From positions 1 through 49,735 of the forward strand of contig JAFACY010000224.1 in assembly GCA_023425285.1 (NCBI GenBank): a stretch of DNA of 49,735 bases, written 5' to 3'. The position numbers and the translations under genes are program-made. This DNA comes from Bacillota bacterium (lineage in GTDB: Bacteria; Bacillota; Clostridia; Tissierellales; Sedimentibacteraceae). Every line of letters starts with the position of its first letter. Position 1 is the stretch's first letter. Below, one piece after another: positions 8,163 to 15,997 of this stretch. A model generated the notes under the pieces. The model made no database searches, was not told the DNA's origin, and saw only the letters and a list, made by a program, of their open reading frames with translations.

Positions 8163-8191
8163 CGCTTGCACATATGGGGTTAGGGCATAAA
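8163..8191. repeat. 29-bp direct repeat, copy 2
   Basis: Exact second copy of the element at 8044-8072. It directly abuts the terminator at 8191-8229. No open frame accounts for its conservation, so it is either part of a small mobile or intergenic repeat or a paired protein-binding site upstream of the VTC operon. Confidence 0.8.
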
Positions 8192-8229
8192 AAACTCGCA
8201 TATCATTTTTATGAATGCGAGTTTTTTTT
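8191..8229. terminator. Terminator at the end of the sensor kinase gene (bidirectional)
   Basis: Stem ACTCGCAT (8194-8201) with ATGCGAGT (8215-8222), flanked by A's on the left and a run of T's on the right. On the minus strand it follows the kinase coding end, whose TAA (8211-8209) lies in the loop. The plus-strand T run is stronger. Confidence 0.8.
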
Positions 8230-9612
8230 GGGGAAAATTATTGTAAATCGTGTATTCTTGCTGCAATCAACTGTTATTTCTCCACCATGCAGTTCAATAA
8301 CGGATTTGACAATGGAAAGTCCTATGCCGTGCTTACCTTTTCGTCCCTTGTAGAACCTCTCAAATATATGCGGCAGATCCTCACCGGATATACCCGTGCC
8401 GTCATCCGTAACCGATACCTCAATTCCATGGTTAGTATTGCCGCAGCTAAGAGTTATAGTATCCCTTGCATAGCGCAGAGCATTTGATATAAGGTTTGAA
8501 AATGCACGAAACATATGCTTTTCGTTGTAGAACAGCAATACAGGCTCATCATCAAATTTATATTCGAATTTAAGTCCGTTTCTTTCTGCTAAGTGTCTCA
8601 GGCTCTCAGCACAAAGTGATAATGTGTCCCTCAGGTCACCCTCCTGCATTTCTATGTGTGACGTTATGCTGTCCATCCGTGATATATACAAAAGATCCTC
8701 AACCAGCTCACTTAATCTGTCCGTTTCGGAAATAATTGTCGTAACCGACTTATCTGTGTCCATGATGTTGAATTTTACGCCCTCCGCATAGCACCTGATG
8801 GATTGCAGCGGAGTTCGCAGCTCGTGAGATACATTCTGGAAAAATGCACGCTGATCCTTATCATACTCATCAAGCTTTTCCGCCGAACGATTCATAGCCT
8901 CGCCTAATTCATCAAATTCAATATCCTGGAACGACAGCTCGCTTCTTTTGAAATTACCCCTGCCTATTTCTTCCGCAAATCGGGAAATAGATTTAACAGG
9001 TTTGGTTATTGAGCCTGCAATAACATTGGTCATTAAAAAGCAAATAATCATTGCCACTGCCATAATCACTGCCATTGCAAGATTTATTGTTCCTACAAGG
9101 TGGTTTATGGCCGTCACGCTCACATAGAAAACCAAAAAACTTCCCGGCTGTTTTACATCCTCAACAGTTGAAATATAATATGCTCCTTCGGCGGTTCTTA
9201 CATATTCATATCGTGCATTTTTCAATGATATATTTTTAGTTTTAAGAAATGCTGCGATTTGCTCAAGCTCATCAAGGTCTTCATTTATGCCAAGCTCATT
9301 GTATCTTTTGATTTCATAGTCCGAGTCAAGAATTATCACCTCGCCCCGAAAGCCTATTTTGTTTTTCGGCTGTTCAGAAATATCCGGCATATAAATGCTG
9401 TCCGGGGGCTTATCCCGGGGCTTATCATCATGCATTCCGTTATTTTTCACAAGATTGTCAAGCTGCATTTGCACATTGGTCCGAATGTAATTATTTATAA
9501 ACAGATTGCACGCAACAAAGACACTTATAAATATGACTATCAACAATAAAAGCAGCATGACAAAAATTCTTGGTCTTATATGCCATTTCCTGCCTAAAAA
9601 ACTATTATCCAT
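8209..9612 (-). CDS. Two-component sensor histidine kinase
   Basis: About 467 residues. TM1 (about 15-38, RIFVMLLLLLIVIFISVFVA), an extracellular sensor of about 120 residues, TM2 (about 175-200), HAMP (about 200-250, ITKPVKSISRFAEEIGRG), HisKA with phospho-His in FFQNVSHELRTPLQ (about residue 263) and HATPase_c with N box (FSNLISNALRYA), G1 (VTDDGTGI), F box (IFERFYKG) and G2 (GKHGIGLSI). All catalytic motifs look intact. The start is ATG at 9612, inside the end of the response-regulator gene; a GTG at 9621 is also possible. Partner is the regulator just upstream. The next operon downstream (VTC-DUF4956-Cthe_2159) is a possible target. Confidence 0.93.
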   Translation of the reverse strand: MDNSFLGRKWHIRPRIFVMLLLLLIVIFISVFVACNLFINNYIRTNVQMQLDNLVKNNGMHDDKPRDKPPDSIYMPDISEQPKNKIGFRGEVIILDSDYEIKRYNELGINEDLDELEQIAAFLKTKNISLKNARYEYVRTAEGAYYISTVEDVKQPGSFLVFYVSVTAINHLVGTINLAMAVIMAVAMIICFLMTNVIAGSITKPVKSISRFAEEIGRGNFKRSELSFQDIEFDELGEAMNRSAEKLDEYDKDQRAFFQNVSHELRTPLQSIRCYAEGVKFNIMDTDKSVTTIISETDRLSELVEDLLYISRMDSITSHIEMQEGDLRDTLSLCAESLRHLAERNGLKFEYKFDDEPVLLFYNEKHMFRAFSNLISNALRYARDTITLSCGNTNHGIEVSVTDDGTGISGEDLPHIFERFYKGRKGKHGIGLSIVKSVIELHGGEITVDCSKNTRFTIIFPKKNSHS

Positions 9613-10318
9613 TTTTCTCACGCACCTTCAGCCTGAATCCAAATCCCCAGACAGCTTCTATGACAACATTACTGTTCTCTATTTTTTTACGAAGCCTCCT
9701 TACGGTATCATCAGTTGCTCGTGTTTCAATCTCTGTGTTATATCCCCATATGCTTTCCAGCAATTCGTCTCTTGAAACAGCCTGATCATTCTTTTCAATA
9801 AGATATTTAAGCAGGTCGTATTCATTTGGTGTCAATAATACCTCCTGACCTCCCAGCTTCACACTTTTTCCTTTTGTATCAATAATTATATCACCAAATT
9901 GAAGCTCCCGTGCGTCCTCCTCCGTAAAACCGGCATTCTGCTTTTCAAACTCAATCCGTCGAAAAATTGACTTGACGCGCATAACCAATGACATGGCCGA
10001 AAACGGCTTTGTAAAATAATCGTCACTTCCCAGACTCAGGCCTGTGGCGTAATCCAGATCAGAGTCCCTTGCCGTAAGCATGATGATGGGCACAGTTGAA
10101 AGTTTGCGGATTTCTGTGCAAATAACAAAGCCGTTGGAGCCCGGCATCATGACATCAAGGATTACAAGATCACAGCCTGATCTTTTAAAGGTATCCAGTA
10201 AAAGATCACCATTTTCAAAGGCAGTTACGGAATATCCTTCACTCTCTAAAAATGTTTTGATAACTTCACGTATATTTTCTTCATCATCAGCAATATATAT
10301 TATTTTCTTTTGCTCCAT
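9605..10318 (-). CDS. OmpR/PhoB-type response regulator
   Basis: 237 residues. The receiver domain (1-120) has the acidic pair ADDEE, the phospho-acceptor Asp55 in LVILDVMMPG, the Thr of IIMLTAR and Lys of FTKPF. The C-terminal winged helix (about 140-235) has LTPNEYDLLKYLIEK, SRDELLESIWGY and TVRRLRKKIE. Such proteins bind tandem DNA sites when phosphorylated. AGGAG precedes the ATG at 10318. It overlaps the kinase gene by 8 bases, so the two are translationally coupled. Expression is from the promoter at 10353-10380. Confidence 0.95.
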   Translation of the reverse strand: MEQKKIIYIADDEENIREVIKTFLESEGYSVTAFENGDLLLDTFKRSGCDLVILDVMMPGSNGFVICTEIRKLSTVPIIMLTARDSDLDYATGLSLGSDDYFTKPFSAMSLVMRVKSIFRRIEFEKQNAGFTEEDARELQFGDIIIDTKGKSVKLGGQEVLLTPNEYDLLKYLIEKNDQAVSRDELLESIWGYNTEIETRATDDTVRRLRKKIENSNVVIEAVWGFGFRLKVREKNG

Positions 10319-10352
10319 ATAATTATCTCCTGAATACATCTATCTTAACTGT

Positions 10353-10380
10353 ATTATACCATAAAACCGGTATTTGTCTT
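10353..10380 (-). promoter_or_regulatory. Promoter of the two-component operon
   Basis: Minus strand AAGACA (10380-10375), 16-base spacer, TATAAT (10358-10353). The spacer contains most of the fbp terminator hairpin, so read-through from fbp and initiation here overlap physically. Confidence 0.6.
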
Positions 10381-10398
10381 AAGAAAAATACCGGTTTT
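10363..10398. terminator. Terminator after fbp
   Basis: Perfect 13-bp stem AAAACCGGTATTT (10363-10375) with AAATACCGGTTTT (10386-10398), followed by TTTT on the minus strand and further T's on the plus strand. It lies 32 bases beyond the fbp stop. Confidence 0.8.
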
Positions 10399-10430
10399 TT
10401 ATACGTAAAATATACGCAAAAGCAGAAGCA

Positions 10431-12425
10431 CTACTGTTCTTTAATCAATCCGATTCTGTATGCGTCCACGAGCATTTCCAGATCTTTTATATGCGCAATT
10501 ATCTCCTTGCCGTTATCCGTATCCTTAACTCTTTTTCTCTCCAGTTCCTTTTCAAGAACCATTGTTGTAGAATGAATATCCTTTTCTTCCTCTATGGCTT
10601 TTTGCGTTGATTCAAACGGGTCGTGAGAAACAAGCAGCAAACCGTAGGAGTTGTATGTCAGAGTATATCCCGCTATACCGGTTGTATCCTGATATGCCTT
10701 AGAAAAACCTCCGTCTATGACTATGAGCTTTCCGTTAGCTTTTATGGGGCTTTCACCACTTTTACTCTTAACGGGAACGTGACCGTTTATAATGTGTGAG
10801 GTATCGGGATTCAATCCGAATTCTTCAAATATTATACGGCACATTTTTTCGCTTTCTTCCAATTTGAAGTAATGACTTTTCTTTTCCTTGTGAGTTTCCT
10901 TATCATCTATAAAGTATCTTTCGAATGTGGTCATTCTGTCCTTGCCAAACAACGGCGAATCCGGTCCTGTCCACAGATACCAGGTTATATCCATGCCGTA
11001 CATCTTCGCTTCCGGATTGTTTTCGTGGAAATATCCTTCTCTGACCAATTTGTCCAGACGGTCAAAATACGCTTTTCCGCTATAGGACTTTCCTGAAGAT
11101 CCGATTTTAACTTCCTTGAATGTTCCGTCCTCATTGACAGGGATGCATCCGTGGTACAAAAGGTTTGAATTGAACTTCAGATACATGCTTCCGTTTGACA
11201 ATAAAAACCGTATGTGCTTCTGCAGCTTTTCACTGTTTAAAAATGAAAACTTCAGTTTGTCGATTAATTCCCTCTCCTCCTTAGTAAGCTCATAAGGATT
11301 TTCAGGGTTAATTGTCGGGAAATTTGTATCGTTCAGCTTGTATACCTTACCGTTTAACTCAATGGTGCCATCCTGATAATTTATCTTTTCCAAGAGAAGT
11401 CTGTCTTCCATACGGAAGTGAGGTCTTCTTTTTATAACTTCCCCTTCTAATTTAAACTGTATGACAGATATTGCCTTGTGCATTTTAGCTATAAGCTTTA
11501 AATCATTGTCTGTGCATGCTATGCCGTTTTCTAATTTCGGTTTAAACTGAACACATTTATCATCACCGTAAAATTCCAGGGCAAAGGTTGCAAGAGGCAG
11601 CATGTTGATGCCGTATCCATCCTCAATTGTATCTAAATTTGCATATCTTGTGCAGATTCTGATTACCGTCGCAATGCATGCTTCGCTTCCCGCAGCAGCA
11701 CCCATCCACAACACATCATGATTTCCCCACTGGATATCCACAGAGTGATAATCCAGAAGTGTTTCCATTACCTTTTCCGCACCGGGTCCCCTGTCAAATA
11801 TGTCCCCCACAATATGTAATCTGTCTATAACCAATCTTTGTATGAGCTTTGACATAGCAATTATAAATTCATCTGCTCTGCCAACCGTTATAATTGAATT
11901 TATAATCTCGCTGTAATACTCTTCCTTGTCGTACTCTTCGGGTCCCTTGTGCATGAGCTCTTCTATAATATACGCAAATTCTGCCGGAAGTGCCTTTCTG
12001 ACCTTCATCCTTGTATATTTGAATGCCGCCTTCCTGCTTACTTCGATGAGGTAGTAAATAGTAATTTTGTACCATTCCTCAATATTTTTTTCCTGCTTAT
12101 GAATGATTTCTAATTTTTGCTCCGGGTAATAAATGAGCGTTGAGAGAGCTTTAATTTCTTTCTCACTCAATAGGTCACCAAAAACTTCGGTAATTTTACG
12201 CTTTATATTTCCTGAGCCGTTTCTCAGCACATGGTTGAAGGGTTCATATTCCCCATGAATATCCGATAAAAAATGCTCGGTGCTCTTGGGAAGATTTAAT
12301 ATCGCCTGTAAATTAATTATTTCCGTACATGCTGAAGCAATTGTAGGAAACTGCCTTGAAAGCAGCTTTAAATAACGAAGCTCCTGTTTTAAATCTAATA
12401 CTGAATCCTCACTTGAATATGGCAT
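10431..12425 (-). CDS. fbp: Fructose-1,6-bisphosphatase, class III
   Basis: 664 residues, the usual length of Firmicutes class III enzymes, unrelated to classes I and II. Metallophosphatase motifs run in order: FLSDIHGEYEPF, VGDIFDRGPGAEKVMETL, QWGNHDVLWMGA, and near the C-terminus IINGHVPVKSKSGESP and VIDGGFSKAY. It removes the 1-phosphate of fructose 1,6-bisphosphate in gluconeogenesis, in the cytoplasm, with manganese in B. subtilis. AAGGAG precedes the ATG. It is monocistronic, with its own promoter (12479-12506) and terminator. Confidence 0.97.
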   Translation of the reverse strand: MPYSSEDSVLDLKQELRYLKLLSRQFPTIASACTEIINLQAILNLPKSTEHFLSDIHGEYEPFNHVLRNGSGNIKRKITEVFGDLLSEKEIKALSTLIYYPEQKLEIIHKQEKNIEEWYKITIYYLIEVSRKAAFKYTRMKVRKALPAEFAYIIEELMHKGPEEYDKEEYYSEIINSIITVGRADEFIIAMSKLIQRLVIDRLHIVGDIFDRGPGAEKVMETLLDYHSVDIQWGNHDVLWMGAAAGSEACIATVIRICTRYANLDTIEDGYGINMLPLATFALEFYGDDKCVQFKPKLENGIACTDNDLKLIAKMHKAISVIQFKLEGEVIKRRPHFRMEDRLLLEKINYQDGTIELNGKVYKLNDTNFPTINPENPYELTKEERELIDKLKFSFLNSEKLQKHIRFLLSNGSMYLKFNSNLLYHGCIPVNEDGTFKEVKIGSSGKSYSGKAYFDRLDKLVREGYFHENNPEAKMYGMDITWYLWTGPDSPLFGKDRMTTFERYFIDDKETHKEKKSHYFKLEESEKMCRIIFEEFGLNPDTSHIINGHVPVKSKSGESPIKANGKLIVIDGGFSKAYQDTTGIAGYTLTYNSYGLLLVSHDPFESTQKAIEEEKDIHSTTMVLEKELERKRVKDTDNGKEIIAHIKDLEMLVDAYRIGLIKEQ

Positions 12426-12478
12426 AGCACACTCCTTAATTAGATATTCTGAATTAACGGGTTATTGTTATACTATAT

Positions 12479-12506
12479 ATTATAGCACAAATATAGTTGA
12501 TGTCAT
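12479..12506 (-). promoter_or_regulatory. Promoter of fbp
   Basis: Minus strand ATGACA (12506-12501), 16-base spacer, TATAAT (12484-12479) with an extended TG upstream of the -10. The leader to the fbp ATG is about 45 bases. Confidence 0.7.
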
Positions 12507-12525
12507 CATATTATCGGTATATTTT

Positions 12526-13833
12526 TTATTTTACGGCTTTGAAGGCTTCTTCTAAATCTTCAATGATATCATCAATATTTTCTGTACCAATGGACAGTCT
12601 TATCGTTGTTGGTCTGATACCTTGATCCAGAAGCTCTTCTTCGTTAAGCTGTGAATGCGTGGTTGATGCGGGATGTATCACCAATGATTTAACATCGGCA
12701 ACATTGGCAAGAAGAGAGAACAGTTCGAGGTTGTCAATGAAGCTCTTTGCCGTTCTTGCATCACCCTTTATTTCAAAGGTAAATATGGAGCCTCCGCCCT
12801 TTGGGAAGTATTTTTTATAAAGAGCTTTTTGTCCAGAATCATTTGTTGCTTCCGGATGATTCACTTTTTCAACCTGCGGATGCTTGCTTAAATATTCTAC
12901 TACCTTAATTGCATTCTCTACATGTCTTTCCACCCTCAGAGACAGTGTTTCCAATCCCTGAAGGAATAAAAACGAATGGAATGGTGATATTGACGCTCCG
13001 GTGTCACGAAGCAGTATCGCTCTTATTTTTGTTACAAATGCAGCGGCACCCACAGCCTTTGTAAAGCTTATACCATGATAGCTTGGATTCGGCTCTGTAA
13101 GTGATGGAAATCTTCCGCTTGCTTCCCAGTCAAATTTTCCTCCGTCAACAATTACTCCTCCGATTGCAGCTCCATGTCCTCCTATGAATTTTGTAGCTGA
13201 ATGGACTACGATGTCCGCACCGTATTCCAATGGTCTCACAAGATAGGGTGTGGCAAATGTATTGTCAATTACCAGCGGTATTTTATGAGAATGAGCAATG
13301 CCGGCAAGCTTTTCAATATCCACAACATCAGAATTCGGATTGCCCAAGGTTTCTATGAACAATGCCTTTGTATTATCCTTAATTGCATTTTCGACCTCTT
13401 CATAATTGAACGGGTCAACAAATGTTGTCGTAATACCGTATGAAGGCAGCGTATGAGCCAGAAGATTGTACGTACCTCCATAAATATTTTTGGCTGATAC
13501 AATGTGATCCCCCACATAGGCAAGATTCTGGAATGTATACGTAACAGCCGCTGCACCTGATGCCACTGCCAATGCAGCCACACCTCCCTCAAGAGCAGCT
13601 ATTCTCCTTTCAAAGACATCCTGTGTAGGATTTGTGAGTCTCCCGTAAATATTGCCTGCATCCCTCAGACCGAATCTGTCGGCAGCATGGTCGCTGTTAT
13701 GAAACACATAGGAAGATGTCTGATAAATAGGCACAGCTCTTGCATCCGTAGCCGGGTCAGGACTTTCCTGTCCCACATGAAGCTGTAATGTTTCAAATTT
13801 TAAATTTCTTTCAGAATATGTTTTTTTACTCAT
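12526..13833 (-). CDS. metY: O-acetylhomoserine sulfhydrylase / PLP Cys-Met metabolism enzyme
   Basis: 435 residues. Cys/Met PLP family patterns are all present: PIYQTSSYVF, YGRLTNPTQDVFERRIAALEGG, ASGAAAVTY (phosphate binding), NIYGGTYNLL, ETLGNPNSDVVDI, VIDNTFATPYLVRPLEYGAD and the PLP lysine in VVHSATKFIGGHGAAIGG. The N-terminal LQLHVGQESPDPATDARAVP is typical of MetY rather than MetB or MetC. Reaction: O-acetylhomoserine plus sulfide (or methanethiol) to homocysteine (methionine). GGAGG precedes the ATG at 13833; the frame extends to 13893 but has no ribosome site there. I looked for an S-box in the leader and did not find one. Confidence 0.93.
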   Translation of the reverse strand: MSKKTYSERNLKFETLQLHVGQESPDPATDARAVPIYQTSSYVFHNSDHAADRFGLRDAGNIYGRLTNPTQDVFERRIAALEGGVAALAVASGAAAVTYTFQNLAYVGDHIVSAKNIYGGTYNLLAHTLPSYGITTTFVDPFNYEEVENAIKDNTKALFIETLGNPNSDVVDIEKLAGIAHSHKIPLVIDNTFATPYLVRPLEYGADIVVHSATKFIGGHGAAIGGVIVDGGKFDWEASGRFPSLTEPNPSYHGISFTKAVGAAAFVTKIRAILLRDTGASISPFHSFLFLQGLETLSLRVERHVENAIKVVEYLSKHPQVEKVNHPEATNDSGQKALYKKYFPKGGGSIFTFEIKGDARTAKSFIDNLELFSLLANVADVKSLVIHPASTTHSQLNEEELLDQGIRPTTIRLSIGTENIDDIIEDLEEAFKAVK

Positions 13834-13956
13834 TTGTTGTTCCTCCGTTTTTTTTAATATGCTATCATACGATATTTTTGCTGTCCAATACATAAAAACC
13901 TCAGCCCGATATAGGAAGAGCCTATAATGACCTTAAAAACAGCAGAAACAATTAAA

Positions 13957-13992
13957 CAGGGTGTTGAAAATTTTTGATTTTCCAACACCCTG
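13957..13992 (-). terminator. Hairpin after the SDR gene
   Basis: CAGGGTGTTG (13957-13966) pairs with CAACACCCTG (13983-13992), extended by A/T pairs inside. It sits 18 bases past the SDR stop. The following T-tract is short, so termination is likely but not certain. Confidence 0.6.
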
Positions 13993-14009
13993 ATATGATT
14001 TATCTCCTG

Positions 14010-14777
14010 TTAAATTGCAGTCCATCCACCGTCTACGGCAAGATACTGTCCCGTTGTAAAGCTTGAAGCATCTGAAGCGAAATATACCACTGCTCCGTCA
14101 AGCTCTCCTTTTTTACCAACTCTGCCCATGGGGCAATATGCTTGTAATATAGCTCCAAATGACGGATCGGATACAATTGCCGATGTCATTTCGCTCTCAA
14201 AATATGAAGGACCAATCGTGTTTACGGTAATGTTGTATTTAGCCCACTCAACTGCCAATGCCTTACTCATTGCCATAACTCCACCCTTTGCAGTCATGTA
14301 CGCTGATACCGGGAAGGCATTCATAGCAACCGTGCTGTGTATTGAACCAACGTTTATTATTTTTCCGTATTTTTGCTCAACCATTACTTTTCCGACTTCT
14401 CTGGCAACGAAGTAGACAGCATTGAGATTGAGTCCGATCATTTTATTCCATTGTTCGTCTGTTTGCAGCTCCGCAGGCTCCGCAAAGCCTATTCCTGCAT
14501 TGTTAACAAGTATATCGATTCTTCCGAAGTGTTCCTTTACCTCAGCAACCGCCTTCTTCACCTGCTCCACATCCGTTACATCACATTGAACCGGCAGAGC
14601 TCTCACACCAAGCTTCTCAAGCTCGGTCTTCAAATCATTCAATCTGTCCACTCTTCTTGCAACTATGGCAACATCCGCACCCTGTCTTGCAAGCGCTGTT
14701 GCAAACTGTACTCCTAAGCCTGATGATGCTCCTGTTACAAGAGCAACCTTTCCCTTTAAACTAAATAAATCTGACAT
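14010..14777 (-). CDS. SDR-family oxidoreductase
   Basis: 255 residues, classical short-chain dehydrogenase. Cofactor motif VTGASSGLGVQFATAL, structural NNAG (ILVNNAGIGFAEP), catalytic Ser in VGSIHSTVAM, YMTAKGG (Tyr-x3-Lys) and the tail SDASSFTTGQYLAVDGGWTA. VARRVDRL after the second beta strand suggests NADP preference. Overall it looks like the gluconate 5-dehydrogenase/3-oxoacyl reductase branch; the substrate cannot be read off. AAGGAG precedes the ATG at 14777. No obvious partner genes. Confidence 0.92.
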   Translation of the reverse strand: MSDLFSLKGKVALVTGASSGLGVQFATALARQGADVAIVARRVDRLNDLKTELEKLGVRALPVQCDVTDVEQVKKAVAEVKEHFGRIDILVNNAGIGFAEPAELQTDEQWNKMIGLNLNAVYFVAREVGKVMVEQKYGKIINVGSIHSTVAMNAFPVSAYMTAKGGVMAMSKALAVEWAKYNITVNTIGPSYFESEMTSAIVSDPSFGAILQAYCPMGRVGKKGELDGAVVYFASDASSFTTGQYLAVDGGWTAI

Positions 14778-14870
14778 ATAAATCTCCTTTCTCACAATTC
14801 AATATCCAATAAGTTTTTATTAAATTTAATTTTATTATACCCCGATTAAACATATTAAACTTTTTTTCAC

Positions 14871-14897
14871 AAAAAAAGTTGCATAATCTTATGCAAC
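14871..14897 (-). terminator. Rho-independent terminator of the DUF1016 gene
   Basis: Perfect 9-bp stem GTTGCATAA (14878-14886) with TTATGCAAC (14889-14897) and, on the minus strand, seven T's right after it (14877-14871). It lies about 60 bases after the stop at 14960. No convincing gene fills 14778-14959. Confidence 0.85.
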
Positions 14898-14959
14898 CAG
14901 GATTATCATCACCCTGTATCCGGCATACAGAGCGAAGAACTTCATTTTCCATTTGTTCC

Positions 14960-15973
14960 TCAATCATTCCACATCTTCACAATCTTCTCAACCTCAGCAA
15001 TTAACTTCTCTTTATTTGGAATATAATAGGTGTATTTTGAAGCAAATATATTATTCGATAATCCACCAAGTGCATATTCAACAGTCAATGCATCCTTATC
15101 AGTACATAAAATAATTCCGATTGGTTTGTTATCATCTTCATCATTTACTTCATTTTCATAATAATTCAAATACATGTTCAACTGTCCCGCTGCCTCAGGC
15201 ATGAGCTTTGTCGTCTTCAGCTCAATCAGTACATATGATCTCAATGGCTTATTATAAAATACCATATCAACATAATAATGCGTATTATTTATAGTTACTC
15301 GTTGTTGTGTACCAACAAACATAAACCCTCGTCCCAATTCAAGCAAAAACTTTTCAATCTGTTCTGTAAGTGCTTTTTCTAAATCATTTTCCATAACAGG
15401 CTTATTCTCCGGCAATCCCAAAAACTCAAACACATATGGATCTTTAATCATATCAGATGGTTTTGCTAACTCAATTCCTTTAGCCGCTAAGTTTAATACC
15501 TCTTGTTTATTAATATCACCTTTTGAAAGCAATAGCCTTTCATATAAAGAAGTATTTATCTGCCTTTTCATTTCTCTCACTGACCAGTTAGAATTCATTG
15601 CTTCTTTTTCATAAAAACTGCGTCTATCTTTGTCTGAAATGCTTAATAACTCGCAATAATGTGTCCAACTCAATTTGCCAGTCAGTGACTGGCAAATGTC
15701 ATAATTTAAATAAAATGCCCTCATATTTTGTAGATTTGATCTGGAAAACCCTCTTCCAAACTCTTTCGTCAGTTCTTTAGATAAATGCTTTAATGTTTGT
15801 TCCCCATATTCAGCCCTGATACTATCATTTTGTTCATAACGAACAATAATTTCTCCTATTTTCCAATAGGAAGTTATCAATTCGCTATTCACAGCCTTTG
15901 CTACGTTACTTCTTGCAATATCAAGTATTTCTTTAATTTCATTTACAAGTGGGTTTATTGCATTATTCGACAT
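14960..15973 (-). CDS. DUF1016 / YhcG-type PDDEXK nuclease-like protein
   Basis: 337 residues. The N-terminal DUF1016_N half (about 1-150) has SYWKIGEIIVRYEQ, FGRGFSRSNLQNMRAFY and KLSWTHYCELL; the C-terminal half (about 165-335) is the PDDEXK-like domain with VDMVFYNKPLRSYVLIELKTTKL, where Asp and the E-x-K triad form the probable active site, then AAGQLNMYLNYY and PIGIILCTDKD. YhcG proteins are cytoplasmic and often accessory, found near restriction or toxin genes; here there is no such neighbour. AGGTAGG precedes the ATG. The coding DNA holds a 23-base palindrome at 15674-15696. Confidence 0.93.
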   Translation of the reverse strand: MSNNAINPLVNEIKEILDIARSNVAKAVNSELITSYWKIGEIIVRYEQNDSIRAEYGEQTLKHLSKELTKEFGRGFSRSNLQNMRAFYLNYDICQSLTGKLSWTHYCELLSISDKDRRSFYEKEAMNSNWSVREMKRQINTSLYERLLLSKGDINKQEVLNLAAKGIELAKPSDMIKDPYVFEFLGLPENKPVMENDLEKALTEQIEKFLLELGRGFMFVGTQQRVTINNTHYYVDMVFYNKPLRSYVLIELKTTKLMPEAAGQLNMYLNYYENEVNDEDDNKPIGIILCTDKDALTVEYALGGLSNNIFASKYTYYIPNKEKLIAEVEKIVKMWND

Positions 15974-15997
15974 ATGAACACCTACCTTTCAATATTT

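Noticed and set aside
13834..13956. Possible S-box (SAM) riboswitch before the MetY-type gene
   Set aside because: The leader is too short and lacks the conserved AGAG..GAGGGA and GGCAACC-type blocks.
14761..14967. 68-codon minus-strand frame between the SDR and DUF1016 genes
   Set aside because: It runs through a strong terminator, lacks a ribosome site and overlaps the SDR start.
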